Assembly (NCBI GenBank): GCA_943330835.2
Contig: CALQJH020000063.1
Span: 1 to 8,995, forward strand
Origin: Candidatus Kuenenia stuttgartensis
GTDB lineage: Bacteria; Bacteroidota; Bacteroidia; Chitinophagales; Chitinophagaceae
Length of the DNA: 8,995 nucleotides
Direction of reading: 5' to 3'
Shown here: positions 1-7,329 of the stretch, piece after piece
Layout: each line of letters opens with the position of its first letter
How positions within the stretch are numbered: position 1 is the stretch's first letter
Program-made: the position numbers and the translations under genes
Notes under the pieces: generated by a model
Seen by the model: the letters and a program-made list of their open reading frames with translations, nothing else
The model's database searches: none
Told to the model about the DNA's origin: nothing

Positions 1-37
1 ATTATAAAATTTTTATTTAAATAACATTTTTAATAGC

Positions 38-625
38 ATGATAAACAATAAAATAAAGAATATTATACAGGAGTCGATAAATGTAAAAAATACATTACTT
101 ACCAATGAAGATTTAATCTCAAGTCTATCAAAATGTTCTGCAGATATTGTACAAGCTTTCAAAAATGGCAATAAAGTACTTTTTTGTGGAAATGGTGGAA
201 GTGCTGCAGATGCCCAGCATTTAGCAGCAGAATTCAGTGGCAGGTTTTATACAGACAGAGACGCCTTACCTGCCGAAGCTTTACATGTAAATACTTCATA
301 TCTCACAGCAGTAGCTAATGATTATAGTTACGATGTAGTCTATTCCAGAATCATCAAAGGGATTGGGAAAAAAGGCGATGTGCTTGTAGGGCTAAGTACA
401 TCTGGCAATAGCATAAATATTGTGAAGGCTTTCGAAATGGCGAAAGAAAAAGGGATGCTGACGATTGGATTAACTGGTGCTACCGGAGGCAAAATGAAAG
501 AATTAAGCGACTATTTATTAAATGTTCCTTCAACCGACACACCAAGAATCCAGGAAAGTCATATCTTATTAGGACATATTATTTGTCAGCTTGTTGAAGA
601 ACAATATTTTAATACTACTGCATAA
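38..625 (+). CDS. gmhA: Phosphoheptose isomerase (sedoheptulose-7-phosphate isomerase), SIS domain
   Basis: This 195-residue cytoplasmic enzyme is predicted to convert sedoheptulose 7-phosphate to D-glycero-D-manno-heptose 7-phosphate, the first step of activated-heptose synthesis. A single SIS domain spans most of the protein. The phosphate-binding motif GNGGSAADAQH lies at residues 51-61, and the second SIS loop, LSTSGNS, at about 119-125. The expected metal and catalytic residues are all present: His61, Glu65, Gln172 (in TPRIQE) and His180. Length matches the GmhA family. The ATG at 38 is preceded by A/T-rich sequence with stop codons and no clear Shine-Dalgarno, which is normal for Bacteroidota. 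It is the first of three closely spaced + strand genes; a nucleotidyltransferase follows after 14 bases. Any upstream partner, such as a heptose kinase, would lie outside the window. A related SIS sugar isomerase is possible but less likely given the intact motif set. Confidence 0.93.
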   Translation: MINNKIKNIIQESINVKNTLLTNEDLISSLSKCSADIVQAFKNGNKVLFCGNGGSAADAQHLAAEFSGRFYTDRDALPAEALHVNTSYLTAVANDYSYDVVYSRIIKGIGKKGDVLVGLSTSGNSINIVKAFEMAKEKGMLTIGLTGATGGKMKELSDYLLNVPSTDTPRIQESHILLGHIICQLVEEQYFNTTA

Positions 626-639
626 TTTATCTCTGCTTA

Positions 640-1386
640 ATGAGTATGGTATTCCAATCAAATAAAGGTCCTACAGCTATTGAAATTGATACTATTGAAT
701 GTATTATTCTCGCTGGAGGTTTAGGTACAAGACTTCGTTCTGCAGTTCCGGATTTGCCAAAATGTATGGCGCCGATAAATGGCAAACCTTTTTTAAAATA
801 CCTGATCGATTATTTATTAGAACAAGGAGTTACGACATTCATTTTCGCACTGGGATATCTTCATGAAATTATTGAAGATTTTATTAAGCGAGACTACCCT
901 GCTTTACAATATTCCATTGCATTGGAAACTGAACCGCTGGGAACAGGAGGTGCTATTTCACTGGCCTGCAAAAAAGCAAATACTAAAAATGTAATTGTAC
1001 TTAATGGTGATACGATGTTTAAAGTACATGTAAAAGAATTGATTCATTTTCATTTGCAACAGGGTTCCTCTTGTACACTTTCACTTAAGCCTATGCAAGA
1101 TTTTGATCGGTATGGTGTTGTAGAAATCAATAAGGACGGCCATATACAAGATTTTAAAGAAAAACAGTTTTATCATTCAGGATTGATAAATGGTGGTGTT
1201 TACGCTTTGAACATTGATCAATTAAATGAACTGCATTTTCCTGAAAAGTTTTCTTTTGAGAAAGACTATCTGGAAAAATATTTCTCCATTCAGAAAATGA
1301 TGGGGCTCATTCAAGAGGAGTATTTTATTGATATTGGAATTCCTGAAGATTTTGAAAGAGCTGGGAAAGAATTTTCAGCTTCCTGA
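640..1386 (+). CDS. hddC: Sugar-phosphate nucleotidyltransferase, probable D-glycero-D-manno-heptose 1-phosphate guanylyltransferase
   Basis: This 248-residue RmlA-like nucleotidyltransferase probably activates heptose 1-phosphate with GTP to give a GDP-heptose. The nucleotide-binding signature LAGGLGTRLR is at residues 24-33, with the conserved Pro-Lys at 40-41. The EPLGTGGAI loop follows at about 98-106, the metal-binding NGDT at 122-125, NGGVY at 184-188, and a C-terminal FIDIGIPEDFERA segment at about 229-241 typical of HddC and mannose-1-phosphate guanylyltransferase relatives. There is no added left-handed beta-helix domain. Two in-frame ATGs occur at 640 and 646; the homologous region begins near residue 19, so either could be the start. 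The gene sits between gmhA-like and gmhB-like genes, which favours heptose 1-phosphate as substrate over mannose or glucose 1-phosphate. Nucleotide specificity (GTP) is inferred from the family and cannot be read from the sequence. Confidence 0.85.
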   Translation: MSMVFQSNKGPTAIEIDTIECIILAGGLGTRLRSAVPDLPKCMAPINGKPFLKYLIDYLLEQGVTTFIFALGYLHEIIEDFIKRDYPALQYSIALETEPLGTGGAISLACKKANTKNVIVLNGDTMFKVHVKELIHFHLQQGSSCTLSLKPMQDFDRYGVVEINKDGHIQDFKEKQFYHSGLINGGVYALNIDQLNELHFPEKFSFEKDYLEKYFSIQKMMGLIQEEYFIDIGIPEDFERAGKEFSAS

Positions 1387-1405
1387 TTTTTAATAAATAT
1401 TTACA

Positions 1406-1960
1406 ATGATTCCTTTTAAAAATATAGATACATCCTGGACACTTTTCTTAGATCGTGATGGTGTTATTAATCATGAGAAGCACCTGGATTATATTCATAC
1501 CTGGGATGAATTTGTTTTCTATAATGGCGTCACAGAAGCGATTAAAATTTTCTCTTCAATTTTTAATCGCATTATTATCGTTACCAATCAAAAAGGCATT
1601 GGTAAGGGATTAACAAAATTGGAAGATCTTAATCTCATTCATGCCAATATGAAAGCCACTATTGAAGTAGCAGGCGGACATATTGATGCTGTTTATTTTT
1701 GTCCGGATCTGGATCAAAATAGTCCAGATCGAAAACCTAATCCAGGCATGGGGTTTAAGGCAAAGACTGAATTTCCTGAAATCGATTTTTCGAAATCTAT
1801 TATGATTGGCAATACCATTAGCGATATGGAATTTGGCAGAAACATTGGTGCATATACCGTATTCCTTCCAACTACAAGGCCTGAAGTAGCTCTTGATGAT
1901 CAAAGAATTGATTTGGTAACGGACTCTTTATTTTCTTTCTCCGCTTTTCTGCAATCATAA
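1406..1960 (+). CDS. gmhB: D-glycero-D-manno-heptose 1,7-bisphosphate 7-phosphatase, HAD family
   Basis: This 184-residue HAD-superfamily phosphatase probably removes the 7-phosphate from heptose 1,7-bisphosphate, giving the heptose 1-phosphate used by the preceding nucleotidyltransferase. Motif I is FLDRDGVIN at residues 14-22 (nucleophile Asp16, acid/base Asp18), motif II is VTNQ at 59-62, and Lys110 in PDRKPNPGM is the motif III lysine. Motif IV reads GNTISDMEFGRNIG from 135, keeping Asp140 but with Asn136 where many HAD enzymes have Asp. The structural zinc site of E. coli GmhB (four Cys/His ligands) is largely absent: only Cys99 remains in the FCPDLDQ stretch. It is the third gene of the cluster, 19 bases after the nucleotidyltransferase stop. 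A histidinol-phosphatase-type HAD would be the main alternative; context favours GmhB. Confidence 0.86.
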   Translation: MIPFKNIDTSWTLFLDRDGVINHEKHLDYIHTWDEFVFYNGVTEAIKIFSSIFNRIIIVTNQKGIGKGLTKLEDLNLIHANMKATIEVAGGHIDAVYFCPDLDQNSPDRKPNPGMGFKAKTEFPEIDFSKSIMIGNTISDMEFGRNIGAYTVFLPTTRPEVALDDQRIDLVTDSLFSFSAFLQS

Positions 1961-2068
1961 GATTTAGTTAATACAAGTTGCATAGATTTACAGAATAACT
2001 ATAATTGCATAAATATTTTTTCATAAAGATGAACTCGTTTAGTTTGTTTAATAAATAATTATAATCGA
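1961..2068. other. Intergenic spacer between heptose cluster and secreted-protein gene
   Basis: This A/T-rich gap of about 108 bases follows gmhB. No convincing hairpin terminator is visible. Near 2038-2046 a TAGTTTG string resembles the Bacteroidota -7 box but is one base short of the TAnnTTTG spacing, so no promoter is called. The downstream gene may be transcribed separately or by read-through. Confidence 0.3.
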
Positions 2069-3013
2069 ATGAAATTCTCTTGTCTATTTTCCCTATTAAT
2101 CTTTCTGCAGCTCAATACTTCCGCACAACAAATCAAAAAAGAGGAACTTCGGATGTTAAAAAGTAAGGAAGATTCTATGACTAAAAATGCCATTGAAATT
2201 CTTCAAGGAGAAAATACTTCTGATAGATTTACCGCCGACAGTATTTTTACAAAAATGCTGGTTCGCGCATTAAAAACAAAAAACTCCTTCTATTATCCTT
2301 TCGATTCTTTATTCACGATATCTAAATTATATTCGCCAGACAGCAGTTTTAAAATATTTACCTGGCAATTAATGATAGACGAAAATAAAACATGGCAACA
2401 TGGTGCTATCCAAATGAAAACAGCAGATGGATCATTGAAATTGATTCCCTTATTTGATAAATCTGATTATATTGAAAACATAGAAGATACCATAGGCAAT
2501 AATTTATCCTGGATTGGAGCGGTTTATTATAAAATAGTATTGAACAAGAGAAATAATGAAAACTACTATACTCTTTTAGGTTATGATGAAAATGACATAA
2601 GCAGTAATCGGAAAATTATTGAATTACTTCATTTTGAAAATGGCGTACCCATTTTTGGAGGCAAATATTTTAGTATTCCTGATGACAATATAAAGCCTAA
2701 AATTCATGCCCGCTTTATCATGGAATATAAGAAAGAAGCTGGGCCTAGACTTACTTATGATGAAGAATTAGGGATGATTATCATGGAGCATTTAATATCA
2801 GCATCCAATGAGCCCAATAAAAAATCCACCCTGATTGGGGATGGGGATTATGAAGGATTTAAATGGTTGAATGGGAAATGGATCTATATTTCAAAAGTAT
2901 TTAATGAAGTTACCCCTGAAGGAAATACCCCCATTCCAAATCCGATTCGGGATGATAATGGCAATATAAATGACCAGAAACTTAAAGGAAGAGAATTAGA
3001 CAGGAAAAATTAA
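2069..3013 (+). CDS. Secreted protein of unknown function
   Basis: This 314-residue protein has a clear N-terminal export signal: Met-Lys-Phe, a hydrophobic stretch (about residues 4-15) and a probable signal peptidase I site after TSA at 17-19, just before QQIKK. There is no lipoprotein box; Cys5 lies too early in the signal. No other membrane segment is seen, so a periplasmic or surface location is likely. The mature part is rich in Lys, Asp, Glu and aromatic residues, with beta-like stretches such as [11 protein letters not shown] and [10 protein letters not shown] in the middle and [10 protein letters not shown] near the C terminus. It resembles conserved hypothetical secreted proteins common in Bacteroidota, but I recognise no catalytic motif and assign no function. 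Its stop codon overlaps the stop of convergent lepA by four bases (3010-3013). Confidence 0.85.
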   Translation: MKFSCLFSLLIFLQLNTSAQQIKKEELRMLKSKEDSMTKNAIEILQGENTSDRFTADSIFTKMLVRALKTKNSFYYPFDSLFTISKLYSPDSSFKIFTWQLMIDENKTWQHGAIQMKTADGSLKLIPLFDKSDYIENIEDTIGNNLSWIGAVYYKIVLNKRNNENYYTLLGYDENDISSNRKIIELLHFENGVPIFGGKYFSIPDDNIKPKIHARFIMEYKKEAGPRLTYDEELGMIIMEHLISASNEPNKKSTLIGDGDYEGFKWLNGKWIYISKVFNEVTPEGNTPIPNPIRDDNGNINDQKLKGRELDRKN

Positions 3014-4827
3014 TCATCCAATTTCAATACGGCTAAAAATGCTTCTTGCGGAACTTCTATATTTCCAATTTGTCGCATTCTTTTTTTACCTTCTTTTTGT
3101 TTTTCTAATAGCTTTCTTTTTCTACTAATATCACCACCATAACATTTTGCGGTAACATCTTTACGCATAGCGCTGATATTTTCTCTTGCAATAACCTTCG
3201 CGCCAATAGCTGCCTGAATAGCAATTTGAAACTGTTGACGTGTTAATAGATCTTTTAATTTTTCACAAAGTCTTCTTCCAAAGTCTTGTGCACGAGAACG
3301 ATGGATTAAGGCACTTAGTGCATCTACTTTTTCTCCATTCAATAAAATATCCATTCTTACAATATCACTTTCACGAAATCCAATTGGATGGTACTCAAAC
3401 GCAGCATAACATCTTGTTTGAGATTTTAATTTATCATAAAAATCGAATACGATTTCTGTTAAAGGCATTTCAAAAGTAAGTTCTACCCTACTTGCTGTTA
3501 AATATCCCTGATGAATCAGCATGCCTCTTTTCCCTATGCACAAGGTCATGATGTTACCAATATAATCTGGCTTGGTAATGATCTGTGCTTTAATAAAGGG
3601 CTCCTCAATTCTTTCCGTTCTTGTAGGGTCTGGAAGTGTAGCCGGATTGTGCACATCAATTTTTTCCCCCTTAACTGTATAGGCGATAAAACTTACGTTG
3701 GGAACAGTTGTAATAACAGTTTGATTGAATTCCCTTTCTAATCTTTCCTGGATAATTTCCATGTGTAATAAACCAAGGAAGCCACAACGGAAGCCGAAGC
3801 CCAATGCCTGAGAGGTTTCTAATTCAAATGTTAGGGAAGCATCATTGAGTTGAAGCTTTTCCATACAATCGCGCAACTCTTCAAATTTATCTGTATCAAC
3901 AGGAAATATTCCAGCGAATACCATTGGTTTCACATCTTCAAATCCATCAATTCTTTTGTCGGTTGGATTGATTACGGTAGTGAGTGTATCTCCTACTTTT
4001 ACTTCTTTTGCATTTTTGATGCCGGTAATAATATATCCTACATCTCCGCAATTCACTTCGTCTTTCTTTTCCATCCCTAATTTCAATATACCCACTTCAT
4101 CTGCTTCATATTCTTTTTCGGTACTGAAAAACTTAACTTTATCTCCTTTTTTAATAGAGCCATTAAATATTCTATAATAAATGATAATTCCTCTGAAGCT
4201 ATTGAAAACACTGTCAAAAATCAAGGCTTGCAATGGAGCATTTTGTGCGCCCTTTGGTGCCGGAATTCTTTCACAAATGGCGTGCAAAATTTCTTCAATT
4301 CCAATTCCTGACTTTCCACTGGCTAATAAAATATCTTCTTCTTTACAACCTACAAGATCTATAATCTGGTCCTTTACTTCAGGGATCATTGCCCCATCCA
4401 TATCGATTTTATTAATTACAGGAATAATTTCCAAATCATTTCCAATAGCTAAATATAAATTACTAATGGTTTGAGCTTGAATCCCTTGAGTGGCATCAAC
4501 TAACAGTAAGGCGCCCTCGCAAGCGGCAAGTGCACGACTTACTTCATAACTAAAATCCACATGACCTGGAGTGTCAATTAAATTTAAAGTATACATTCCA
4601 TCAGGTGCTGCATTGGGTGAGCCAGGATTTGAATAAGGATAATTTATTTGAATAGCATGACTCTTAATGGTAATTCCTTTTTCTCTTTCCAAATCCATAT
4701 CATCCAAAACCTGAGATTGCATATCTCTTTCACTTATGGTGTTGGTTGTTTGAAGCAGCCTGTCTGCCAATGTGCTTTTCCCGTGATCAATATGAGCAAT
4801 AATGCAAAAATTTCTGATATTCTTCAT
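3010..4827 (-). CDS. lepA: Elongation factor 4 (LepA), ribosome-associated translational GTPase
   Basis: This 605-residue protein is a full-length LepA/EF4, a GTPase that binds ribosomes and is linked to back-translocation or 30S biogenesis. The G1 loop AHIDHGKST lies at residues 11-19, the switch I segment [10 protein letters not shown] at 47-56, and G3 DTPGHVDF at 85-92 with catalytic His89. G4 NKID is at 139-142 and the G5-like SGKSGIG near 170. Beta-barrel and EF-G-like domains follow, including [14 protein letters not shown], and the C-terminal domain specific to LepA has [26 protein letters not shown]. Length is close to the E. coli protein, with a few extra residues around 63-78 before G3. 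The ATG at 4825-4827 gives the conserved [19 protein letters not shown] start. It runs convergent to the secreted-protein gene, sharing four bases with it, and diverges from the PRC-barrel gene. Confidence 0.98.
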   Translation of the reverse strand: MKNIRNFCIIAHIDHGKSTLADRLLQTTNTISERDMQSQVLDDMDLEREKGITIKSHAIQINYPYSNPGSPNAAPDGMYTLNLIDTPGHVDFSYEVSRALAACEGALLLVDATQGIQAQTISNLYLAIGNDLEIIPVINKIDMDGAMIPEVKDQIIDLVGCKEEDILLASGKSGIGIEEILHAICERIPAPKGAQNAPLQALIFDSVFNSFRGIIIYYRIFNGSIKKGDKVKFFSTEKEYEADEVGILKLGMEKKDEVNCGDVGYIITGIKNAKEVKVGDTLTTVINPTDKRIDGFEDVKPMVFAGIFPVDTDKFEELRDCMEKLQLNDASLTFELETSQALGFGFRCGFLGLLHMEIIQERLEREFNQTVITTVPNVSFIAYTVKGEKIDVHNPATLPDPTRTERIEEPFIKAQIITKPDYIGNIMTLCIGKRGMLIHQGYLTASRVELTFEMPLTEIVFDFYDKLKSQTRCYAAFEYHPIGFRESDIVRMDILLNGEKVDALSALIHRSRAQDFGRRLCEKLKDLLTRQQFQIAIQAAIGAKVIARENISAMRKDVTAKCYGGDISRKRKLLEKQKEGKKRMRQIGNIEVPQEAFLAVLKLDD

Positions 4828-4851
4828 TTACTTCAATTCTTATTTTGAAGG

Positions 4852-4859
4852 CAAAAATA
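4852..4859 (-). promoter_or_regulatory. Possible -7 promoter box for lepA
   Basis: On the - strand this reads TATTTTTG, matching the Bacteroidota -7 consensus TAnnTTTG, about 25 bases before the lepA start codon. No matching TTTG -33 box is seen at the usual spacing, so the call rests on one box in an A/T-rich region and could be chance. Confidence 0.3.
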
Positions 4860-4977
4860 GCTCATTTTTAGCGTATTTTAATAATAAAGAATTCTCTGTA
4901 ATTAGTATGTTTCCTGTCATTTTATGAAGGAACAAAAAAAAAATACAATTGGGAATCAAAAAATATAACAACTAATT

Positions 4978-5307
4978 ATGGACAACATATTTGAAGATAA
5001 TTTCACGGGGAAATATCAAGGGGATGAGAATCCTAATGCCAATTTAAAGTTTTTAACAGCTAAATCTATTATTAGAGATAATGTATTAAACAATGAAAAT
5101 GAAGACTTAGGTGTTATTCATGACATTATGCTGGATATAAGATCTGGGAAAATAGAATATTATGTTATTGAGTTTGGAGGATTTTTAGGGATTTGCGAAA
5201 AATTCTTTGCAATATCTCACCGTTTCTTAAAAGTAGATCCTGAGCATCAGTTATTTCGGTTTAATGTAAATGTAAAAAAAGAGACGTTAAAAAAATCCTG
5301 GATTTGA
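4978..5307 (+). CDS. PRC-barrel domain protein, reading frame interrupted near the C terminus
   Basis: The uninterrupted frame gives 109 residues. After a polar N-terminal segment (about 1-22), residues 23-100 form a PRC-barrel-like domain: FLTAKSIIRDNV, GVIHDIMLDIRSGKIEYYVIEFGG and FFAISHRFLKVDPEHQLF follow the usual beta-strand pattern. Stand-alone PRC-barrel proteins occur in Bacteroidota, often in stress-related settings, but the ligand or partner of this one is unknown. The frame ends at TGA 5305-5307, directly after a run of seven A (5289-5295). Removing one A would extend the protein to 137 residues with a recognisable tail (next entry). This is therefore a recent frameshift, a sequencing error, or expression by slippage. 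The gene diverges from lepA with a 150-base gap and ends at a strong terminator shared with tpiA. Confidence 0.75.
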   Translation: MDNIFEDNFTGKYQGDENPNANLKFLTAKSIIRDNVLNNENEDLGVIHDIMLDIRSGKIEYYVIEFGGFLGICEKFFAISHRFLKVDPEHQLFRFNVNVKKETLKKSWI

Positions 5308-5392
5308 TAAACATCATTGGCCAGAAACGAATAGCCATAAAGTTGATTTTGTAAGTCAGAGCTGGGGTTTTTGGGATGATGCTAGTAATTAA
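5297..5392 (+). pseudogene. Out-of-frame C-terminal tail of the PRC-barrel gene
   Basis: In the frame one base forward of the upstream gene, this stretch encodes PGFDKHHWPETNSHK, continues through SQSWGFWDD, and stops at TAA 5390-5392. The GFDKxHWP element is the kind of tail found after the PRC-barrel in Bacteroidota homologues. With six rather than seven A at 5289-5295, the protein would read through ETLKNPGFDK without a break and reach 137 residues. The tail stops just before the terminator, as expected for the true 3' end of the gene. Confidence 0.7.
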
Positions 5393-5397
5393 TTTTT

Positions 5398-5441
5398 ATA
5401 AAGAAAAGATAGACATGCCGTTTATCTTTTCTTTATTTTTT
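5398..5441. terminator. Strong bidirectional intrinsic terminator between PRC-barrel gene and tpiA
   Basis: A perfect 14-base inverted repeat (ATAAAGAAAAGATA at 5398-5411 and its complement at 5423-5436) encloses an 11-base loop. It is followed on the + strand by a T run to 5441 and preceded by TTTTT at 5393-5397, which gives an A run before and a T run after the stem on the - strand as well. It lies between convergent genes and overlaps the tpiA stop codon (5433-5435), so it probably ends both transcripts. The stem is A/T-rich, which makes it weaker than a G/C stem of equal length. Confidence 0.75.
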
Positions 5442-6197
5442 CAAGCTATTGATGATGGCGACAAATTCTGTAGCAATTAAACTTGCACCTCCTACAAGTG
5501 CCCCATCTACATCAGGCTTACTAAAGAGTTCACTGGCATTAGATGCCTTAACGCTTCCTCCGTATAAAATAGAAATACCATCTGCTATTAAATTTCCATA
5601 TTTTTTTGCAATTATAGTTCTGATAAATTGATGCATTTCCTGCGCTTGTTCACTTGATGCAGTTTTCCCTGTACCAATGGCCCATATAGGTTCGTAGGCG
5701 ATAATGATATTTTCAAATTGCTCAGCACTTAAATGAAATAAACTATCTGTCAATTGCTTTTCAACAAAAGCATTTTGATTGTTTGAATCTCTTGTGGTTA
5801 AGGATTCACCACAACAAAAAATAGGTTGCATATTCGATTCTAGCGCAAGATCAACTTTTTGTTTGAGTATGTTATTGTCTTCATGGTTGTATAATCTTCT
5901 TTCGCTGTGTCCAATGATACAATATTTAATATCGATTTCTTTGAGCATTTCAGCACTTACTTCTCCGGTATACGCTCCATTTTTTGTTGAGGCACAATTT
6001 TGCGCAGCGACAAAAAAAGCCTGTTGGTTTGCGATTTTATTTCTAATAGTAATGATATAAAGAAAAGGTACGGCTAAAATAGTTTGCTGATTATTTTGTA
6101 AGGAAGTTTCAGCTTTTAGCAATTCGTCAACTAAAGATTCAGCTTCTATTAAGCTTAAATTCATTTTCCAATTGGCAACAGCAATTTGTTTACGCAT
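5433..6197 (-). CDS. tpiA: Triosephosphate isomerase
   Basis: This 254-residue TIM-barrel enzyme interconverts dihydroxyacetone phosphate and glyceraldehyde 3-phosphate in glycolysis and gluconeogenesis. All hallmark residues are present: Asn9 and Lys11 in ANWKMN, His97 in IIGHSERR, catalytic Glu169 in AYEPIWAIGTGKTA with the flexible phosphate-gripping loop at about 170-180, YGGSVKASN at 212-220, and the terminal phosphate-binding DGALVGGASL at 231-240. Length is normal. Its start codon lies two bases after the stop of the GlmU-like gene, so the two are probably co-transcribed from a promoter upstream of that gene. The stop codon lies inside the 3' arm of the shared terminator. Confidence 0.98.
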   Translation of the reverse strand: MRKQIAVANWKMNLSLIEAESLVDELLKAETSLQNNQQTILAVPFLYIITIRNKIANQQAFFVAAQNCASTKNGAYTGEVSAEMLKEIDIKYCIIGHSERRLYNHEDNNILKQKVDLALESNMQPIFCCGESLTTRDSNNQNAFVEKQLTDSLFHLSAEQFENIIIAYEPIWAIGTGKTASSEQAQEMHQFIRTIIAKKYGNLIADGISILYGGSVKASNASELFSKPDVDGALVGGASLIATEFVAIINSLKK

Positions 6198-6199
6198 TT

Positions 6200-7249
6200 T
6201 TATGTTGTTTTAGCATGTAAGAATGTTAGCATGTCAATCTCAACTTTTGAGATCGAATTATTTTTCATTTTTTTCCAATGGTCAATATCCTTGATGGCTT
6301 TTTCTAGATTATAGTATTCCTTTCCCCAGCTAAAATTAGTTGTGTGTTTTGGAGGAAAACCCGGTTCGAAAATATTGCAACAAACTCCAACAATAGTTCC
6401 TGTATTGAATGAAGTATTAATGGCGCTTCTGCTATAATCGCCCATGATAAGTCCGGCTTTATTACCTGCAGAAACAGCTTCAGTAAGGGAATCGATCTCA
6501 TACTTGACATCACTGCCATTATTTTTCACATTGCTGTTGTTTGTTCCTGCGCCCAAATTACACCAGGCTCCTATTACGCTGTCACCTAAATATCCATCAT
6601 GCGCTTTATTACTATTTTCAAATAAAACTGAATTTTTTATTTCTCCCCCAACAACACAATTTGGACCAATTGTAGTGGCACCGTAAATTTTAGTGCCCAT
6701 TTTAACGACACTATTTTCGCCTAATGAAAAAGGGCCACGAATTAAACTGCCTTCCATAATTACGGCATTCTTGCCAATATAAATGGGCCCTGTTGATGCA
6801 TTTAAGGAACAATATTCGATTTGCGCACCATCTTCAATGAAGATATCTTTTGTGTTGATGATATTATTCGAAGAAGCTATAGCCGCTGATTTCCTTTGTT
6901 GAGTAAGATATTCAAAATCTTTTCTGAGTGACCAATCATTGTATTGAAAAATATGCCATGGATATTTTATAATTTTTATGGCATTGCTTTCCTTGATAGG
7001 CTTATTACAATTAGACGATTCTATAAGTAGCATATAATTATCGGCTGTTGGTATTATATTGGCTGGAATGGAAATGAATTCATTGCAGTTTTCGGTGGAA
7101 ATAATAATATGGTAATCTTTATTGCGAAGAAGTAATTCCCATTTTTCTTTTATGGTAAAAATGCCGATTCTAATTTCTGAAACGTGCCTGGTAAGTGATA
7201 AAGGGTATAGTTCTTTTTTACAAAGAGTATCATCCAAGAAGATGTTCAT
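6200..7249 (-). CDS. GlmU-like protein: divergent nucleotidyltransferase domain plus left-handed beta-helix acyltransferase domain
   Basis: This 349-residue protein belongs to the alternative GlmU-like family of Bacteroidota, proposed to make UDP-N-acetylglucosamine from glucosamine 1-phosphate for peptidoglycan and lipopolysaccharide. The N-terminal part (1 to about 120) has the family pattern LYPLSLTRHVSEIRIGIFTIKEKWE (residues 14-38) and lacks the classical LAGGxGTRM loop of E. coli GlmU. A hexapeptide-repeat beta-helix runs from about 130 to 300, with His217 in AHDGY, NLGAGTNNSNVKNNG at 231-245, and SRSAINTSFNTGTIVG at 273-288, resembling the GlmU acetyltransferase active site. Family members are often nearer 390 residues, so the N-terminal domain looks somewhat short. 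Bifunctionality is inferred. It is the first gene of a probable operon with tpiA, two bases downstream. Confidence 0.85.
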   Translation of the reverse strand: MNIFLDDTLCKKELYPLSLTRHVSEIRIGIFTIKEKWELLLRNKDYHIIISTENCNEFISIPANIIPTADNYMLLIESSNCNKPIKESNAIKIIKYPWHIFQYNDWSLRKDFEYLTQQRKSAAIASSNNIINTKDIFIEDGAQIEYCSLNASTGPIYIGKNAVIMEGSLIRGPFSLGENSVVKMGTKIYGATTIGPNCVVGGEIKNSVLFENSNKAHDGYLGDSVIGAWCNLGAGTNNSNVKNNGSDVKYEIDSLTEAVSAGNKAGLIMGDYSRSAINTSFNTGTIVGVCCNIFEPGFPPKHTTNFSWGKEYYNLEKAIKDIDHWKKMKNNSISKVEIDMLTFLHAKTT

Positions 7250-7329
7250 GATAATTAAAATAGTAAGTTATTAATAAAAATAAGGGTTTATGTTGTATAT
7301 GTATATTTTCTTAGCAAAAAAATATTTGA

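Noticed and set aside
1610..1903. A 97-residue - strand open frame opposite gmhB
   Set aside because: It lies entirely inside the gmhB coding region, and no protein motif is visible.
3240..4848. Several + strand open frames of 66-97 residues opposite lepA
   Set aside because: They lie wholly or almost wholly within the strongly conserved lepA coding sequence, show no recognisable motifs and have Phe/Ser/Ile-rich composition typical of antisense shadow frames.
5289..5307. Programmed -1 ribosomal frameshift at the A7 run
   Set aside because: A -1 shift leads to a frame with no family resemblance; the conserved tail needs a +1 (or -2) change, so an indel or polymerase slippage is more likely.
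5449..6686. Open frames opposite tpiA and the GlmU-like gene, and an alternate frame within the latter
   Set aside because: All are contained in well-supported genes on the - strand; the hydrophobic-looking translations are shadow effects.
7250..7329. Promoter for the GlmU-like gene
   Set aside because: The region is A/T-rich, and a CAAAAAAATA string resembles the complement of the -7 box, but the spacing between the elements is two bases too long.
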